Source: Xanthomonas sp.
GTDB lineage: Bacteria > Pseudomonadota > Gammaproteobacteria > Xanthomonadales > Xanthomonadaceae
Direction: 5' to 3'
NCBI GenBank assembly: GCA_018262705.1
Contig: JADFDQ010000014.1
Coordinates: 1-46,021 of the forward strand
DNA: 46,021 nt
The position numbers and the translations under genes were made by a program. A model generated the notes under the pieces. It was not told the DNA's origin. It worked only from the letters and a program-made list of their open reading frames with translations, and did not search any database. This document shows, in pieces, positions 19,156-27,004 of this stretch (positions within the stretch are counted from its first letter, which is position 1; every line of letters begins with the position of its first letter).

Positions 19156-19377
19156 TTAGTCGTCGTAAGCGGTGATGGTCACCTGGATGGCTGCAAATTG
19201 CCCGTCGGCCAAGCCGGTGAGCCGCTTTATGGCCTCGAAGTCCATCTCGAGCATGGCCTTGCGTTCTTCATCAGACAGCCCGGCATGGCGCATGACGCCT
19301 TCGGGATCGCGCTCGTATTCGGCCGCCAAGGCCGCATTGCGCCCCAACTCGCGCATCAGTTTCAACAGTTTCGACAT
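19156..19377 (-). CDS. Borosin precursor peptide (split type, SonA-like), 73 aa
   Basis: The product has 73 residues. Residues 1-55 form a compact helical domain (MSKLLKLMRELGRNAALAAE, then Y--DPEGVMRHAGLSDEE). This resembles the LigA-like borosin-binding domain of split borosin precursors. The C-terminal tail 56-73 (LADGQFAAIQVTITAYDD) is hydrophobic, beta-branched and unlike the helical part, as expected of a core peptide. I64, V66 and I68 alternate and are candidate alpha-N-methylation sites. A GGGGGG-rich ribosome site lies just before the ATG. The stop is 12 bases before the methyltransferase fusion, so the two are co-expressed. No dioxygenase partner is present, which argues against an ordinary LigA subunit. 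Final processing and the product are unknown. Confidence 0.82.
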   Translation of the reverse strand: MSKLLKLMRELGRNAALAAEYERDPEGVMRHAGLSDEERKAMLEMDFEAIKRLTGLADGQFAAIQVTITAYDD

Positions 19378-19525
19378 GTCACCCCCCGGTGTGGTTCAAG
19401 ACGCGACTGACGGATTTCACGCGCGCGCGGACGCCGTCGAAGTTAGCACGTCGAAACGCGCATTGCAGCTTGTTTCTGGAACGCCACGCGGGTCGCCATG
19501 TCCGCCGTAGACGCGCTTCGCGCCC

Positions 19526-20422
19526 TCACGCAGCCGGGGCGACGGTGCGGTACAGGGCGTGGATGGCTTCGACGATGCGCGCGCGCTGCGCTGCGCCCAG
19601 CGGCGTGCGGTCCTGGGCTTCGGAAAACGCAGCGGCCGCATCCGCGGGCGCGATGACGCGCAGGTCGCCGGGGTCGGCTTGCGCATCGGTTTGCACCGTC
19701 CAGCCCGGCAGGCACAGCACCGGCACCACCGGCACCGCCTGCCCCAGCGTCGTCTCCAGATACTCGGCCAACCAGCGTCCCTGCACGCGGGCCTGTTCCA
19801 GCGGCCGGGTCTCCGACCAGGTCGGGAAGTGCAGCGCCTTGCCGTCGAAGCGCACCTGGGGCCCGCCGTTGGCCTTGCCGTAGCGGCGCGCCTTGGTTTC
19901 CAGCACGAACACGGCGGACCGGCCGACCACCACGTGATCGATGTCGAAATCGGCCACCGGCACCTCGTGCAGCACCTGCCAGCCCAGCGCCTGCAGCCCG
20001 TCCAGCCGGCGCGCGACCGCGACTTCAGCGCGCACGCCGTCGCCGCCGCCGCGGCGCTCTTCCCACAGCACCGACAGCTGGCGCAAGGTCACCACCGTCC
20101 ACGCCATCGCAATCACGAGGGTCGCCCCGTCGATCCAGCTCAGCCGCAGTTCGTCCCAGGCGATCTGCGAGGCCACCACCGCAAACCACGCCACCATCCC
20201 GACCAGCAGCATCTGCACGGTCAGCCACTCGATCCGGTCGCTGCGCGCCTCGATGCGCTTGCGCTGGCGCTCGGCCGGCAGCTGCGCCGCGCTGCCGTCG
20301 GATTCGTCCTGCTTGAGCAGCAGCCGGCTCTGCTTGGACTGCCAATAGACCACGCCCACCGCCATCGCCAGCGGCAGGCTGGTAGCGATGACCGTGACGA
20401 TGGCTTGCGCAGAAGCGTCCAT
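19526..20422 (-). CDS. Membrane-anchored NERD-domain protein
   Basis: The product has 298 residues. Three hydrophobic segments (about 5-25, 66-86, 97-117) precede a NERD (nuclease-related) domain at about 130-245. The domain has a PD-(D/E)xK-like signature: FDIDHVVVG (D160/D162), then VLETKA (E175, K177), followed by a GPQVRFDGKALHFPTWSE strand. NERD proteins are suspected of DNA processing, but few are characterised. It is nine bases after the preceding small membrane-protein gene, so they form an operon. It ends 148 bases before the borosin precursor. That gap holds no gene and only weak promoter candidates. Confidence 0.85.
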   Translation of the reverse strand: MDASAQAIVTVIATSLPLAMAVGVVYWQSKQSRLLLKQDESDGSAAQLPAERQRKRIEARSDRIEWLTVQMLLVGMVAWFAVVASQIAWDELRLSWIDGATLVIAMAWTVVTLRQLSVLWEERRGGGDGVRAEVAVARRLDGLQALGWQVLHEVPVADFDIDHVVVGRSAVFVLETKARRYGKANGGPQVRFDGKALHFPTWSETRPLEQARVQGRWLAEYLETTLGQAVPVVPVLCLPGWTVQTDAQADPGDLRVIAPADAAAAFSEAQDRTPLGAAQRARIVEAIHALYRTVAPAA

Positions 20423-20431
20423 GCCGCCCCC

Positions 20432-20905
20432 TTATTTGCGATCGCGCAACGCTTGCCGCAGGACAATTCCTCCGGCAATGCCGAGAATAGCGCCCAACAG
20501 CGTCAGCAGCAGCCGGTTTTCGCTTTCAATTCCGGTCAGGCGCGGGTCGAACAGCGGTTGCCCGGCAACCAGGCGCGCGTTCCAGCGGTCGTTTTCGCGG
20601 CTGCGTTTGTAGATTCGCTTGGTCACCGCCAACTCCGCCGTTTGCGGCGCATCGGCCTGTGGTGAAACAGACGGTGGTGAAGCCTGCGCCAATTCCAGCA
20701 GATAGGCGGTGCGACGGGTTCTGCCCTTGCCGACCTTCATCTCCTTCCGGCTGCCGACGACATAGTCGACCACCGGCGCGGCGGCCGCTTCGTCATACGC
20801 GCGCAGCGCGCCGTGATAGCCGACGAACGCATACAGCAGCGCGCCGGCAGCAAGGATCAGCAGCATCGCGGCAAGCGGCACGCTGGCGCGGCGGGCAAGG
20901 GTCAT
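20432..20905 (-). CDS. Two-helix membrane protein, possibly DUF3592-like
   Basis: The product has 157 residues. Transmembrane helices at about 10-30 and 130-151 flank an extracytoplasmic domain with VVDYVVGSRKEMKVGKGRTR, recalling DUF3592 proteins, though this is uncertain. TTTGGAG lies just before the ATG, and TATGAT on the minus strand about 25 bases further up is a plausible -10. It is divergent from the MFS-acyltransferase gene and leads into the NERD gene. Confidence 0.75.
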   Translation of the reverse strand: MTLARRASVPLAAMLLILAAGALLYAFVGYHGALRAYDEAAAAPVVDYVVGSRKEMKVGKGRTRRTAYLLELAQASPPSVSPQADAPQTAELAVTKRIYKRSRENDRWNARLVAGQPLFDPRLTGIESENRLLLTLLGAILGIAGGIVLRQALRDRK

Positions 20906-20995
20906 GGCGGCTCCAAAGAGAACCTGGGAATCATAACGCCGGGCGCTCCGTTATCCTGCTTCGATCCGATGGTCGATCCCGAATGGAATCCGCGC

Positions 20996-22900
20996 ATGTC
21001 CGGCCACAGCCAGTTCAACCTGCTTGCACAGCGACGCTTCCTGCCCTATTTCGTGGTGCAGGCGCTGGGCGCGTTCAACGACAACGTCTACCGGCAGGCG
21101 ATCATCGGCCTGCTCGCCTACATGGCGGTGGACAGCAGCCGGATGGGCCTGTACGCGAACCTGGCGCCGGCGATCTTCATCCTGCCGTTCTTCCTGTTCT
21201 CGGCCAGCGCCGGACAAATCGCGGAACGACTGGAGAAACAGAAGCTGATCGTGATCACCACCTCGATGGAGATCGCGATCATGTCGCTGGCGGCGGCGGG
21301 TTTTCTCCTGCAAAGCATGCCGGTGCTGCTGGTGGCGCTGTTTTGCACCGGGATGCAGTCCACCCTGTTCGGGCCGGTGAAGTACTCGATCCTGCCCTCG
21401 GTGCTCAAGCCGGAGGAACTCACCGGCGGCAACGGACTGGTGGAGTCGGGCACTTCGCTGTCGATCCTGCTCGGGATGATCTGCGGCGGGCTGATCTTCC
21501 AGCTCGCCGGCGCGCACGGGCCACAGGTGGCGGCCGCATTCGTGATCCTGCTGGCGATCGCCGGCAACACGGTGGCGCGCCGCATTCCGAAGGTGGACGC
21601 CGGCAACCCGGATCTGAAAGTCGACCGGAACCTGCTGCGGGTGAGCTGGCAGATCTGGCAGCTCACGCGGCAGCGGCTGGCGGTGCGCAACGCGGTGCTG
21701 GGAGTGAGCTGGTTCTGGTTCGTCGGCACCATCCTGACCGCGCAGCTGCCGGTCTACGCGCAGGACAATCTCGGCGGCACCCAGAATCTGTACATCCTCG
21801 CGCTGGCGCTGTTTTCGGTCGGCGCCGGGATCGGCTCGATGTCGTGCGAACAATTGTCCGGGCGCACGGTCGAGATCGGCCTGGTGCCGATGGGCGCGCT
21901 GGGCATCAGCGCCTTCCTGCTGGATTTGTATTTCGCCCGCCCCGGTCAGGCGCTGGCGCAAGGATTGACGATCGCGCAGTTCGCCGCCGCGCCGGGCAGC
22001 ACTCGAATCATCGCTGACCTGACCGGCGTCGGCCTGTTCACCGGCTTTTTCGTGGTGCCGCTGTTCGCCCTGATCCAGAGCCGCACGCCGAAGTCGGAGC
22101 TGGCGCGGGTGATCGCCGGGATGAACATCCAGAACGCCATGTTCATCGTGCTGGCGGCGCTGATCGGCCTCTTCGTGCAACGCGTGCTGGGCTGGACGAT
22201 CCCGCAGCTGTTCCTGGCATTGGCGATCGCCAACACCCTGGTGGCGATCTGGATTTTCACCCTCGTCCCCGAATTTCTGATGCGCTTCCTGAGTTGGCTG
22301 CTGGTGCGCGCGCTGTACCGGCTGCGCCTGCACGGGATCGAACAGCACGTCCCGGACGAGGGCGCGGCGCTGCTGGTGTGCAACCACGTCAGCTTCATGG
22401 ACGCGCTGGTGCTCTCCGCCTGCATCCCGCGCCCGGCGCGGTTCGTGATGTATTACAAGATCTTCAACATTCCGGTGCTGCGCTGGATCTTCAAGACCGC
22501 CAAGGTGATCCCGATCGCCGGCGCGCGCGAAGATCCCGAGGTGATGCAACGCGCCTTCGACGCGGTGGACGCGACCCTGGCCGAGGGCGAGCTGGTGTGC
22601 ATCTTCCCCGAGGGCGCACTCACCGCCGACGGCGAGATCGCCCGCTTCAAGACCGGCATGGAAAAAATCCTCGAACGCGCCGCCGCGCGCGGCCAGACCG
22701 TGCCGGTGGTGCCGCTGGCGCTGAAGAACATGTGGGGCAGCATGTGGAGCAAACAGGATTCGAAATTGCGTCGGATGCGCTTGCCGCGGCGGCTGCGCGC
22801 GCGGATCGAAGTCATGGCCGGCGCGCCGGTGGACGGTGCGACGGCGACAGCTGTCCTGCTGGAAGCAAAGGTGCGGGCGCTGCGGGGGACGGAAGCTTGA
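20996..22900 (+). CDS. LplT-like MFS transporter fused to a PlsC-type acyltransferase
   Basis: The product has 634 residues from the ATG at 20996. An ATG at 20969 is an alternative. An MFS domain of the lysophospholipid flippase type (FLPYFVVQALGAFNDNVYRQ, then LPSVLKPEELTGGNGLVESG) occupies about 1-425. The PlsC acyltransferase domain has NHVSFMD (H464, D469), and FPEGALTADGEI follows at F537-G540. In other gammaproteobacteria these two domains occur with a third, an acyl-ACP synthetase (Aas), which is missing here. Likely role: flipping lysophospholipids inward and re-acylating them at the inner membrane. The acyl donor must come from elsewhere. Confidence 0.9.
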   Translation: MSGHSQFNLLAQRRFLPYFVVQALGAFNDNVYRQAIIGLLAYMAVDSSRMGLYANLAPAIFILPFFLFSASAGQIAERLEKQKLIVITTSMEIAIMSLAAAGFLLQSMPVLLVALFCTGMQSTLFGPVKYSILPSVLKPEELTGGNGLVESGTSLSILLGMICGGLIFQLAGAHGPQVAAAFVILLAIAGNTVARRIPKVDAGNPDLKVDRNLLRVSWQIWQLTRQRLAVRNAVLGVSWFWFVGTILTAQLPVYAQDNLGGTQNLYILALALFSVGAGIGSMSCEQLSGRTVEIGLVPMGALGISAFLLDLYFARPGQALAQGLTIAQFAAAPGSTRIIADLTGVGLFTGFFVVPLFALIQSRTPKSELARVIAGMNIQNAMFIVLAALIGLFVQRVLGWTIPQLFLALAIANTLVAIWIFTLVPEFLMRFLSWLLVRALYRLRLHGIEQHVPDEGAALLVCNHVSFMDALVLSACIPRPARFVMYYKIFNIPVLRWIFKTAKVIPIAGAREDPEVMQRAFDAVDATLAEGELVCIFPEGALTADGEIARFKTGMEKILERAAARGQTVPVVPLALKNMWGSMWSKQDSKLRRMRLPRRLRARIEVMAGAPVDGATATAVLLEAKVRALRGTEA

Positions 22901-22920
22901 GACATGTGACGTGATGTTAA

Positions 22921-22957
22921 TCGCGCCCCTGCGGTGCGCTCCTACGCAGCGGACGCC
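22921..22957 (-). repeat. REP-like element
   Basis: On the minus strand the stretch reads CGTAGGAGCGCACCGCAGGG then GCGCGAT. This matches the style of the 'GTAGGAGCG...GCGAT' dispersed repeats of Xanthomonadaceae and pseudomonads. It lies between the convergent acyltransferase and DUF2269 genes, a usual place. No transposase of the RAYT type is nearby. Confidence 0.5.
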
Positions 22958-22966
22958 TGAACCGGA

Positions 22967-23437
22967 TCACACAGGCTTGTGCACCATCAGCCAGAAGATC
23001 GCGATCACGCTGATGAAGGCGGGCCAACCGAGCCAGAACCAGCAGCGCATCACCCGCGCGTAGGACGGCGGCAGCGGCGCGTTCGCGTTCGCGGCGGCGC
23101 GGGCGAGATCGCGCGCGCGCGCCTGCAGCCAGACCACCGGAAGCCAGCAGGCGCCAATCACGACGAACAAAATCAGCGTCGTCCTGACCCAAAACGTGGT
23201 CAGCGGCAGCTGCAGCAGATGCGCCAGCCACAGCCCGGTCGCCAGTTGGACGACCACCGCCGGCGCGGTGAACAGGGCATCGGCAATGACGACGACCCGC
23301 GCGGTCGCGGCGATCTGACGCGGATCGCGTGACAGGTGCGCCATCCACATGAAAAACGCAATGCCCAGCCCGGTTCCAAGCAGCAGCGTGGACGCAACGA
23401 TGTGGATCCATTTCAACGTGAGATAGTCCAACGTCAT
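22967..23437 (-). CDS. DUF2269 family integral membrane protein
   Basis: The product has 156 residues, almost wholly four transmembrane helices. LTLKWIHIVASTLLLGTGLG, then FFMWMAH at the start and WFWLGWPAFISVIAIFWLM at the end are the family marks. The conserved His near residue 12 lies in the first helix. Its ATG overlaps the stop of the upstream SDR-DoxX gene (ATGA), so the two are coupled. The function is unknown, and the pairing with this fusion recurs in proteobacteria. Confidence 0.85.
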   Translation of the reverse strand: MTLDYLTLKWIHIVASTLLLGTGLGIAFFMWMAHLSRDPRQIAATARVVVIADALFTAPAVVVQLATGLWLAHLLQLPLTTFWVRTTLILFVVIGACWLPVVWLQARARDLARAAANANAPLPPSYARVMRCWFWLGWPAFISVIAIFWLMVHKPV

Positions 23438-24720
23438 CTCCGATCCACCAGCACCCACAGCACCGCCAGCGCGGGAATCAGGGCGATGTTCTTGATCAAT
23501 CCGCCGAGCGGATCGAGCAGCTGCGCGGGCACGGCGGCGGCGAAAACGAGCAGGTAGGCGAGGGTGCAGGTCAGCATCGCCAGCACCACGCCGCGCGGAC
23601 GCGGCAGGTACGCCAATCCCAAACCCAATCCGATATCCAGCAGGCCTGTCGCGCGAGCCAGCGCCACTGGTGCCAAAACAGACAAACCCGTCCCCTGCGC
23701 CAGCGCTTCGATATCCGCTGCGGGCGCCAGCAACCCGACCGCGCCCGAGGCCAGCCACAGCAGCACCACGCTCCATTTCAGCCACGGCGCCAGAAAATAC
23801 AGCTGCGCGGCCCAGCGGTCCTGCATCTGGCTGGGCACAACTTGCAGCGATTCGTCCAGCGAGCGCACGCGCACGCCGAACGTCTCCAGCACGCGCCGGT
23901 GCGCGCCGTCCGCAGTCAGGTTGCCGCGCAGCAACATCTTCCAGATCGTGGCGTTGACCGGCCCGCGCCCAAGCCACTGCCCCAGCCGGACCTGCGCCCG
24001 CACCAGCGGCAGCGGCACCGGCCACGCCCGGTTTCCGGGAATCTGCAGCCAGCGCCGCCACAGCGACTGGTACTCGCGCAGGGCAATGGGCGCTGCGCAA
24101 CCGATCTCGTACAAGCCGCGTTCGCCGTGCTCGCAGGCCGCCGCGACCACCTCGCCCAGATCCTCGGCAGAAAGCGGCTGGAACGTCCAATGTCCATCAC
24201 CCGGCAGCAACTGGCGCCACGGAAACGCCGCCAGCGCGCGCAGCAGCGAGGTGCCGCCGTAGGAGCCGCGCGGCGAATACACCACCGACGGACGCAGGAC
24301 GATGGCCGCGACGGGCAGCTCCAGCAACGCGGCATCGAAACGGTGCTTGGAGGCGATGAAGCCGCCATCGTCGGGATGCCCCAGCGCCGAGACCTGCACG
24401 CAGCGGATGGCGCGCGCGGCACAGGCGCGGGCCAGCGCCAGCGGAGCGCGTTCGTGCACGTCGGCGAAGGTCTCCCGACCCGTTTCGCGCAGGATGCCGG
24501 CGGCGTTGACGACCACCGCAACGCCGTCCAGCGCCTGCGCCCAATCGTCCTCGGCCAGCATCCGCGTCAGGTCGCCCGCCACCTCGTCTTCGCCCAGCGT
24601 GCGGCCCTGCGCTCTTGCCAGCACGCGCACGCGCCAGCCGCGTCGGCGCAGCGCGGCAACGATGAAGCTGCCGAGGAAGCCGCGTCCACCCACCACCAGT
24701 ACGCATCCGGTTTCAACCAC
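23434..24720 (-). CDS. NAD(P)-binding SDR-type epimerase fused to a DoxX-like membrane domain
   Basis: The product has about 428 residues from the GTG at 24720. A GTG at 24780 would add 20 residues. The N-terminal Rossmann domain has VLVVGGRGFLGSFIVAAL (NAD(P)-binding GGxGxxG), then VVVNAAGIL and VQVSALG, typical of the atypical SDR/NDUFA9-like family. The C-terminal part (about 310-428) has four hydrophobic helices of DoxX type. It is probably an inner-membrane oxidoreductase with an unknown substrate. The downstream DUF2269 gene overlaps by four bases. The GTG with GGGGGCGG upstream is preferred. Confidence 0.8.
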   Translation of the reverse strand: MVETGCVLVVGGRGFLGSFIVAALRRRGWRVRVLARAQGRTLGEDEVAGDLTRMLAEDDWAQALDGVAVVVNAAGILRETGRETFADVHERAPLALARACAARAIRCVQVSALGHPDDGGFIASKHRFDAALLELPVAAIVLRPSVVYSPRGSYGGTSLLRALAAFPWRQLLPGDGHWTFQPLSAEDLGEVVAAACEHGERGLYEIGCAAPIALREYQSLWRRWLQIPGNRAWPVPLPLVRAQVRLGQWLGRGPVNATIWKMLLRGNLTADGAHRRVLETFGVRVRSLDESLQVVPSQMQDRWAAQLYFLAPWLKWSVVLLWLASGAVGLLAPAADIEALAQGTGLSVLAPVALARATGLLDIGLGLGLAYLPRPRGVVLAMLTCTLAYLLVFAAAVPAQLLDPLGGLIKNIALIPALAVLWVLVDRR

Positions 24721-24910
24721 CGCCCGCCCCCATTTCCCGAATCGCCATCGTCCACGAGCGTCAGACCGCAACGGGGACACATCCTTTCTGCCGACTGCGC
24801 ATCTTCGCCGTTTTCCGTGCGACTATTCGTGCGGCACCGACCGATGTCCGCGCAACCGCGCGAACCCGCGTCGGAACACTGCCGCACCAATCATTCTGCC
24901 GGAGCCACGC

Positions 24911-25192
24911 ATGAACAGTCCCGCCGTCTCCAACAATCTGGTCTGGGCCATCCTGACCACCTTGTTCTGCTGCCTGCCGCTGGGCATCGTTTCGATCGTC
25001 TATGCCGCCAAGGTCGACGGCCTGGCGGCTGCAGGCAATATCGCGGCCGCACAGGAGGCGGCGAACAACGCCAAGACATGGGCGATCTGGGCGGCCAGCG
25101 CCTGGTTGATCCTGATCATCCTCTACATCGTCCTCTTTATGGTGATCGGCATTTCGGCAGGCGGGCTCAGCGGGCTCAACGGGCTGAACTGA
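24911..25192 (+). CDS. CD225/dispanin-family membrane protein
   Basis: The product has 93 residues. NNLVWAILTTLFCCLPLGIV, then SIVYAAKVDGLAAAGNI is the classic CD225/dispanin re-entrant helix with paired cysteines. A second transmembrane helix (about 57-80) follows. GGAG lies just upstream of the ATG. Bacterial members are of unknown function. It is followed after one base by a DUF2752 gene, a frequent pairing. The 130 to 190 bases between it and the divergent SDR gene contain only promoter space. Confidence 0.88.
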   Translation: MNSPAVSNNLVWAILTTLFCCLPLGIVSIVYAAKVDGLAAAGNIAAAQEAANNAKTWAIWAASAWLILIILYIVLFMVIGISAGGLSGLNGLN

Positions 25193-25193
25193 T

Positions 25194-25673
25194 GTGAGCG
25201 CGACGTCGGCCTCGCCCGCAGTCGCCCGTCCGGAGGTTGGCGTGCGCCACGCTGGCGCGGCCTGGCTTCGCACGCGCAGTCGTTACGCCACGCTGGCGAC
25301 CGTCTCCGCGCTGGGCGTCGGCGCGATCGCGGCGCTGCGCCGAATCGACCCCACCGTCGCCGGCAACCCGCTGCCGCCCTGCCCGTTCCTGACGCTGACC
25401 GGACTGTATTGTCCCGGCTGCGGCAGCACCCGCTGCCTGCACGCGCTGGCGCATCTGGATCTGGCCGGCGCACTGGCGATGAATCCGCTGCTGGTGCTCT
25501 CGCTGCTGCCGCTGACCGTGCTGCTGCTGCACGGCGCCGGATTGCTGCCGCAGCGACTGCTTGGGCTGCGCAACCTGCTGGCCGAGCCCAAGCTGTGGCT
25601 GGTGCTGCTGCTGGGCTTTGCGGTTCTGCGCAACCTGCCGTGGCTGCCGTTCAGCCTGCTGGCGCCGGGCTGA
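25194..25673 (+). CDS. DUF2752 family membrane protein
   Basis: The product has 159 residues. Start GTG at 25194. The signature PPCPFLTLTGLYCPGCGSTR (Cys-rich loop) and two or three transmembrane helices (about 93-115, 133-152) identify DUF2752. It begins one base after the dispanin stop, so the two are likely co-translated. The function is unknown. It is convergent with nudC. Confidence 0.85.
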   Translation: MSATSASPAVARPEVGVRHAGAAWLRTRSRYATLATVSALGVGAIAALRRIDPTVAGNPLPPCPFLTLTGLYCPGCGSTRCLHALAHLDLAGALAMNPLLVLSLLPLTVLLLHGAGLLPQRLLGLRNLLAEPKLWLVLLLGFAVLRNLPWLPFSLLAPG

Positions 25674-25691
25674 GGCAGGTCAACGGGGCGT

Positions 25692-26597
25692 TCACTTCGC
25701 GTCGCGGTGTTCCAGCCAGGCGCAGATCACCTCCCGCGCGATGGAAATCGGCGACGACAGCACGATGCCCTCACCCTCGCGCTCGGCTTCGCTCCAGTCG
25801 CGGGCCAGGCCGGCACGCACCGCCTCCACATCGAACCAGCGCGCGTCTTCCAACTCATCGCCCACCCGCGGCGCATCCGGCTGCGCAAGCGCGACGAAGC
25901 CGAGCATCAGCGCGCTCGGAAACGGCCACGGCTGCGAGGCGAGATAGCGGGCGCTGCCGGGAAGAACCCGCACGCCGGTTTCCTCCAGCACTTCGCGGGC
26001 AACGGTCTGCTCCAGCGTTTCGCCCGGTTCGACGAAGCCGGCGATCACCGACCAACGCCGCTTCGGCCAGCTGGCCTGCCGGCCCAGCAGCAGGCGTCCG
26101 TTGCTCTCGACGGCAACGATGATCGCCTGGTCGGTGCGCGGATAGTGCTCGCTGCCGCAGGCGTCGCAATGCCCCAGCCAGCCGGCGCGCCGGTAGCGCA
26201 GCGGGCCACCGCAGGCGCCGCAGAAGCGGTGCTGGCGGTGCCAGTGCTGCAGCGCCCGCGCCTGCGCAAACAGCGTGGCCTGCCACGCCGGCCAGTGCGC
26301 GGCGGCGCTGCGCAGGTCGATCCGCTGCGGCGCGTCGAGCGCGGGCGCATCGGCGAGAAACCAGCCGCGCTCAGCGCGCAGTCCGAGAAAGGTTCGCCCG
26401 TCCGGCCCGTCGCCCAGCGCGGCGCCGTCCAGTTCGAGCAGGTTGCCCGCGGCATCCGCCAGCGCACTGCCGTGCGCGTCCAGCGCAATCACGGCCGCCT
26501 GCGACCACAGCGTCGCCAGTGCGACCGGATCGTCGCGCAGGGCATCGCCGCGATCCAGCGCACCGTCGACAAAAGCGAACGGCGAGACCGCTGGCAT
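25692..26597 (-). CDS. nudC: NAD+ diphosphatase / mRNA de-NADding Nudix hydrolase
   Basis: The product has 301 residues. It hydrolyses NADH and removes NAD caps from RNA. The zinc ribbon is CGACGG...CDACGSEHYPR in the middle. The Nudix box is GFVEPGETLEQTVAREVLEE followed by TG. The SQPWPFPSALMLGF motif specific to NADH pyrophosphatases follows. The ATG at 26597 is taken as start, while a TTG directly before it would add one residue. It is 10 bases after erpA. Confidence 0.95.
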   Translation of the reverse strand: MPAVSPFAFVDGALDRGDALRDDPVALATLWSQAAVIALDAHGSALADAAGNLLELDGAALGDGPDGRTFLGLRAERGWFLADAPALDAPQRIDLRSAAAHWPAWQATLFAQARALQHWHRQHRFCGACGGPLRYRRAGWLGHCDACGSEHYPRTDQAIIVAVESNGRLLLGRQASWPKRRWSVIAGFVEPGETLEQTVAREVLEETGVRVLPGSARYLASQPWPFPSALMLGFVALAQPDAPRVGDELEDARWFDVEAVRAGLARDWSEAEREGEGIVLSSPISIAREVICAWLEHRDAK

Positions 26598-26607
26598 CAA
26601 TGCGGCC

Positions 26608-26973
26608 TCATTCGATCGTGCCGCAGCCGCAGGTCGTCTTCGCGTTCGGATTGCGGATCACGAACTGCGCGCCGGTCAGCGATTCGACGTAATCGACCGC
26701 CGCGCCGGCCAGATACTGCAGGCTGAGCGGATCGACCAGCAGGGTGGCGCCATCGGTGACGATGGCGACATCGTCTTCGTTCTGGCCATCGTCGAACTCG
26801 AAGCCGTACTGGAAGCCGGTGCAACCGCCGCCCTGGATATAGGCGCGCAGCTTGAGCGCGGCGTCGCCTTCGTCGGCCAGCAGTTCGCGCACCTTGGCCG
26901 CGGCGGCGGATGTGAAATCCATCGGTGCCGCCGGCATCGCCGCGCGGAAAAAATCGAGTGCTGTGCTGTCCAC
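26608..26973 (-). CDS. erpA: Iron-sulfur cluster insertion protein ErpA
   Basis: The product has 121 residues. It is an A-type carrier that delivers Fe-S clusters to apoproteins. The three cluster cysteines are C51 ([11 protein letters not shown]), C115 and C117 (TTCGCG). The start at GTG 26973 keeps the short N-terminal extension. An ATG at 26937 would give 109 residues, closer to some homologues. A GATCCT lies six bases before the GTG. Confidence 0.93.
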   Translation of the reverse strand: MDSTALDFFRAAMPAAPMDFTSAAAAKVRELLADEGDAALKLRAYIQGGGCTGFQYGFEFDDGQNEDDVAIVTDGATLLVDPLSLQYLAGAAVDYVESLTGAQFVIRNPNAKTTCGCGTIE

Positions 26974-27004
26974 GCAGACAGGATCGCGCGTTGCCCGGGT
27001 GGTT

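Noticed and set aside
19378..19525. Sigma-54 or strong sigma-70 promoter before the borosin precursor
   Set aside because: No GG/GC pair at the right spacing, and only a weak CTGCAA-N17-TAACTT candidate. Not good enough to annotate.
20951..22549. 532-codon minus-strand frame over the MFS-acyltransferase gene
   Set aside because: Gln/His/Arg-rich shadow. The plus strand carries the conserved domains.
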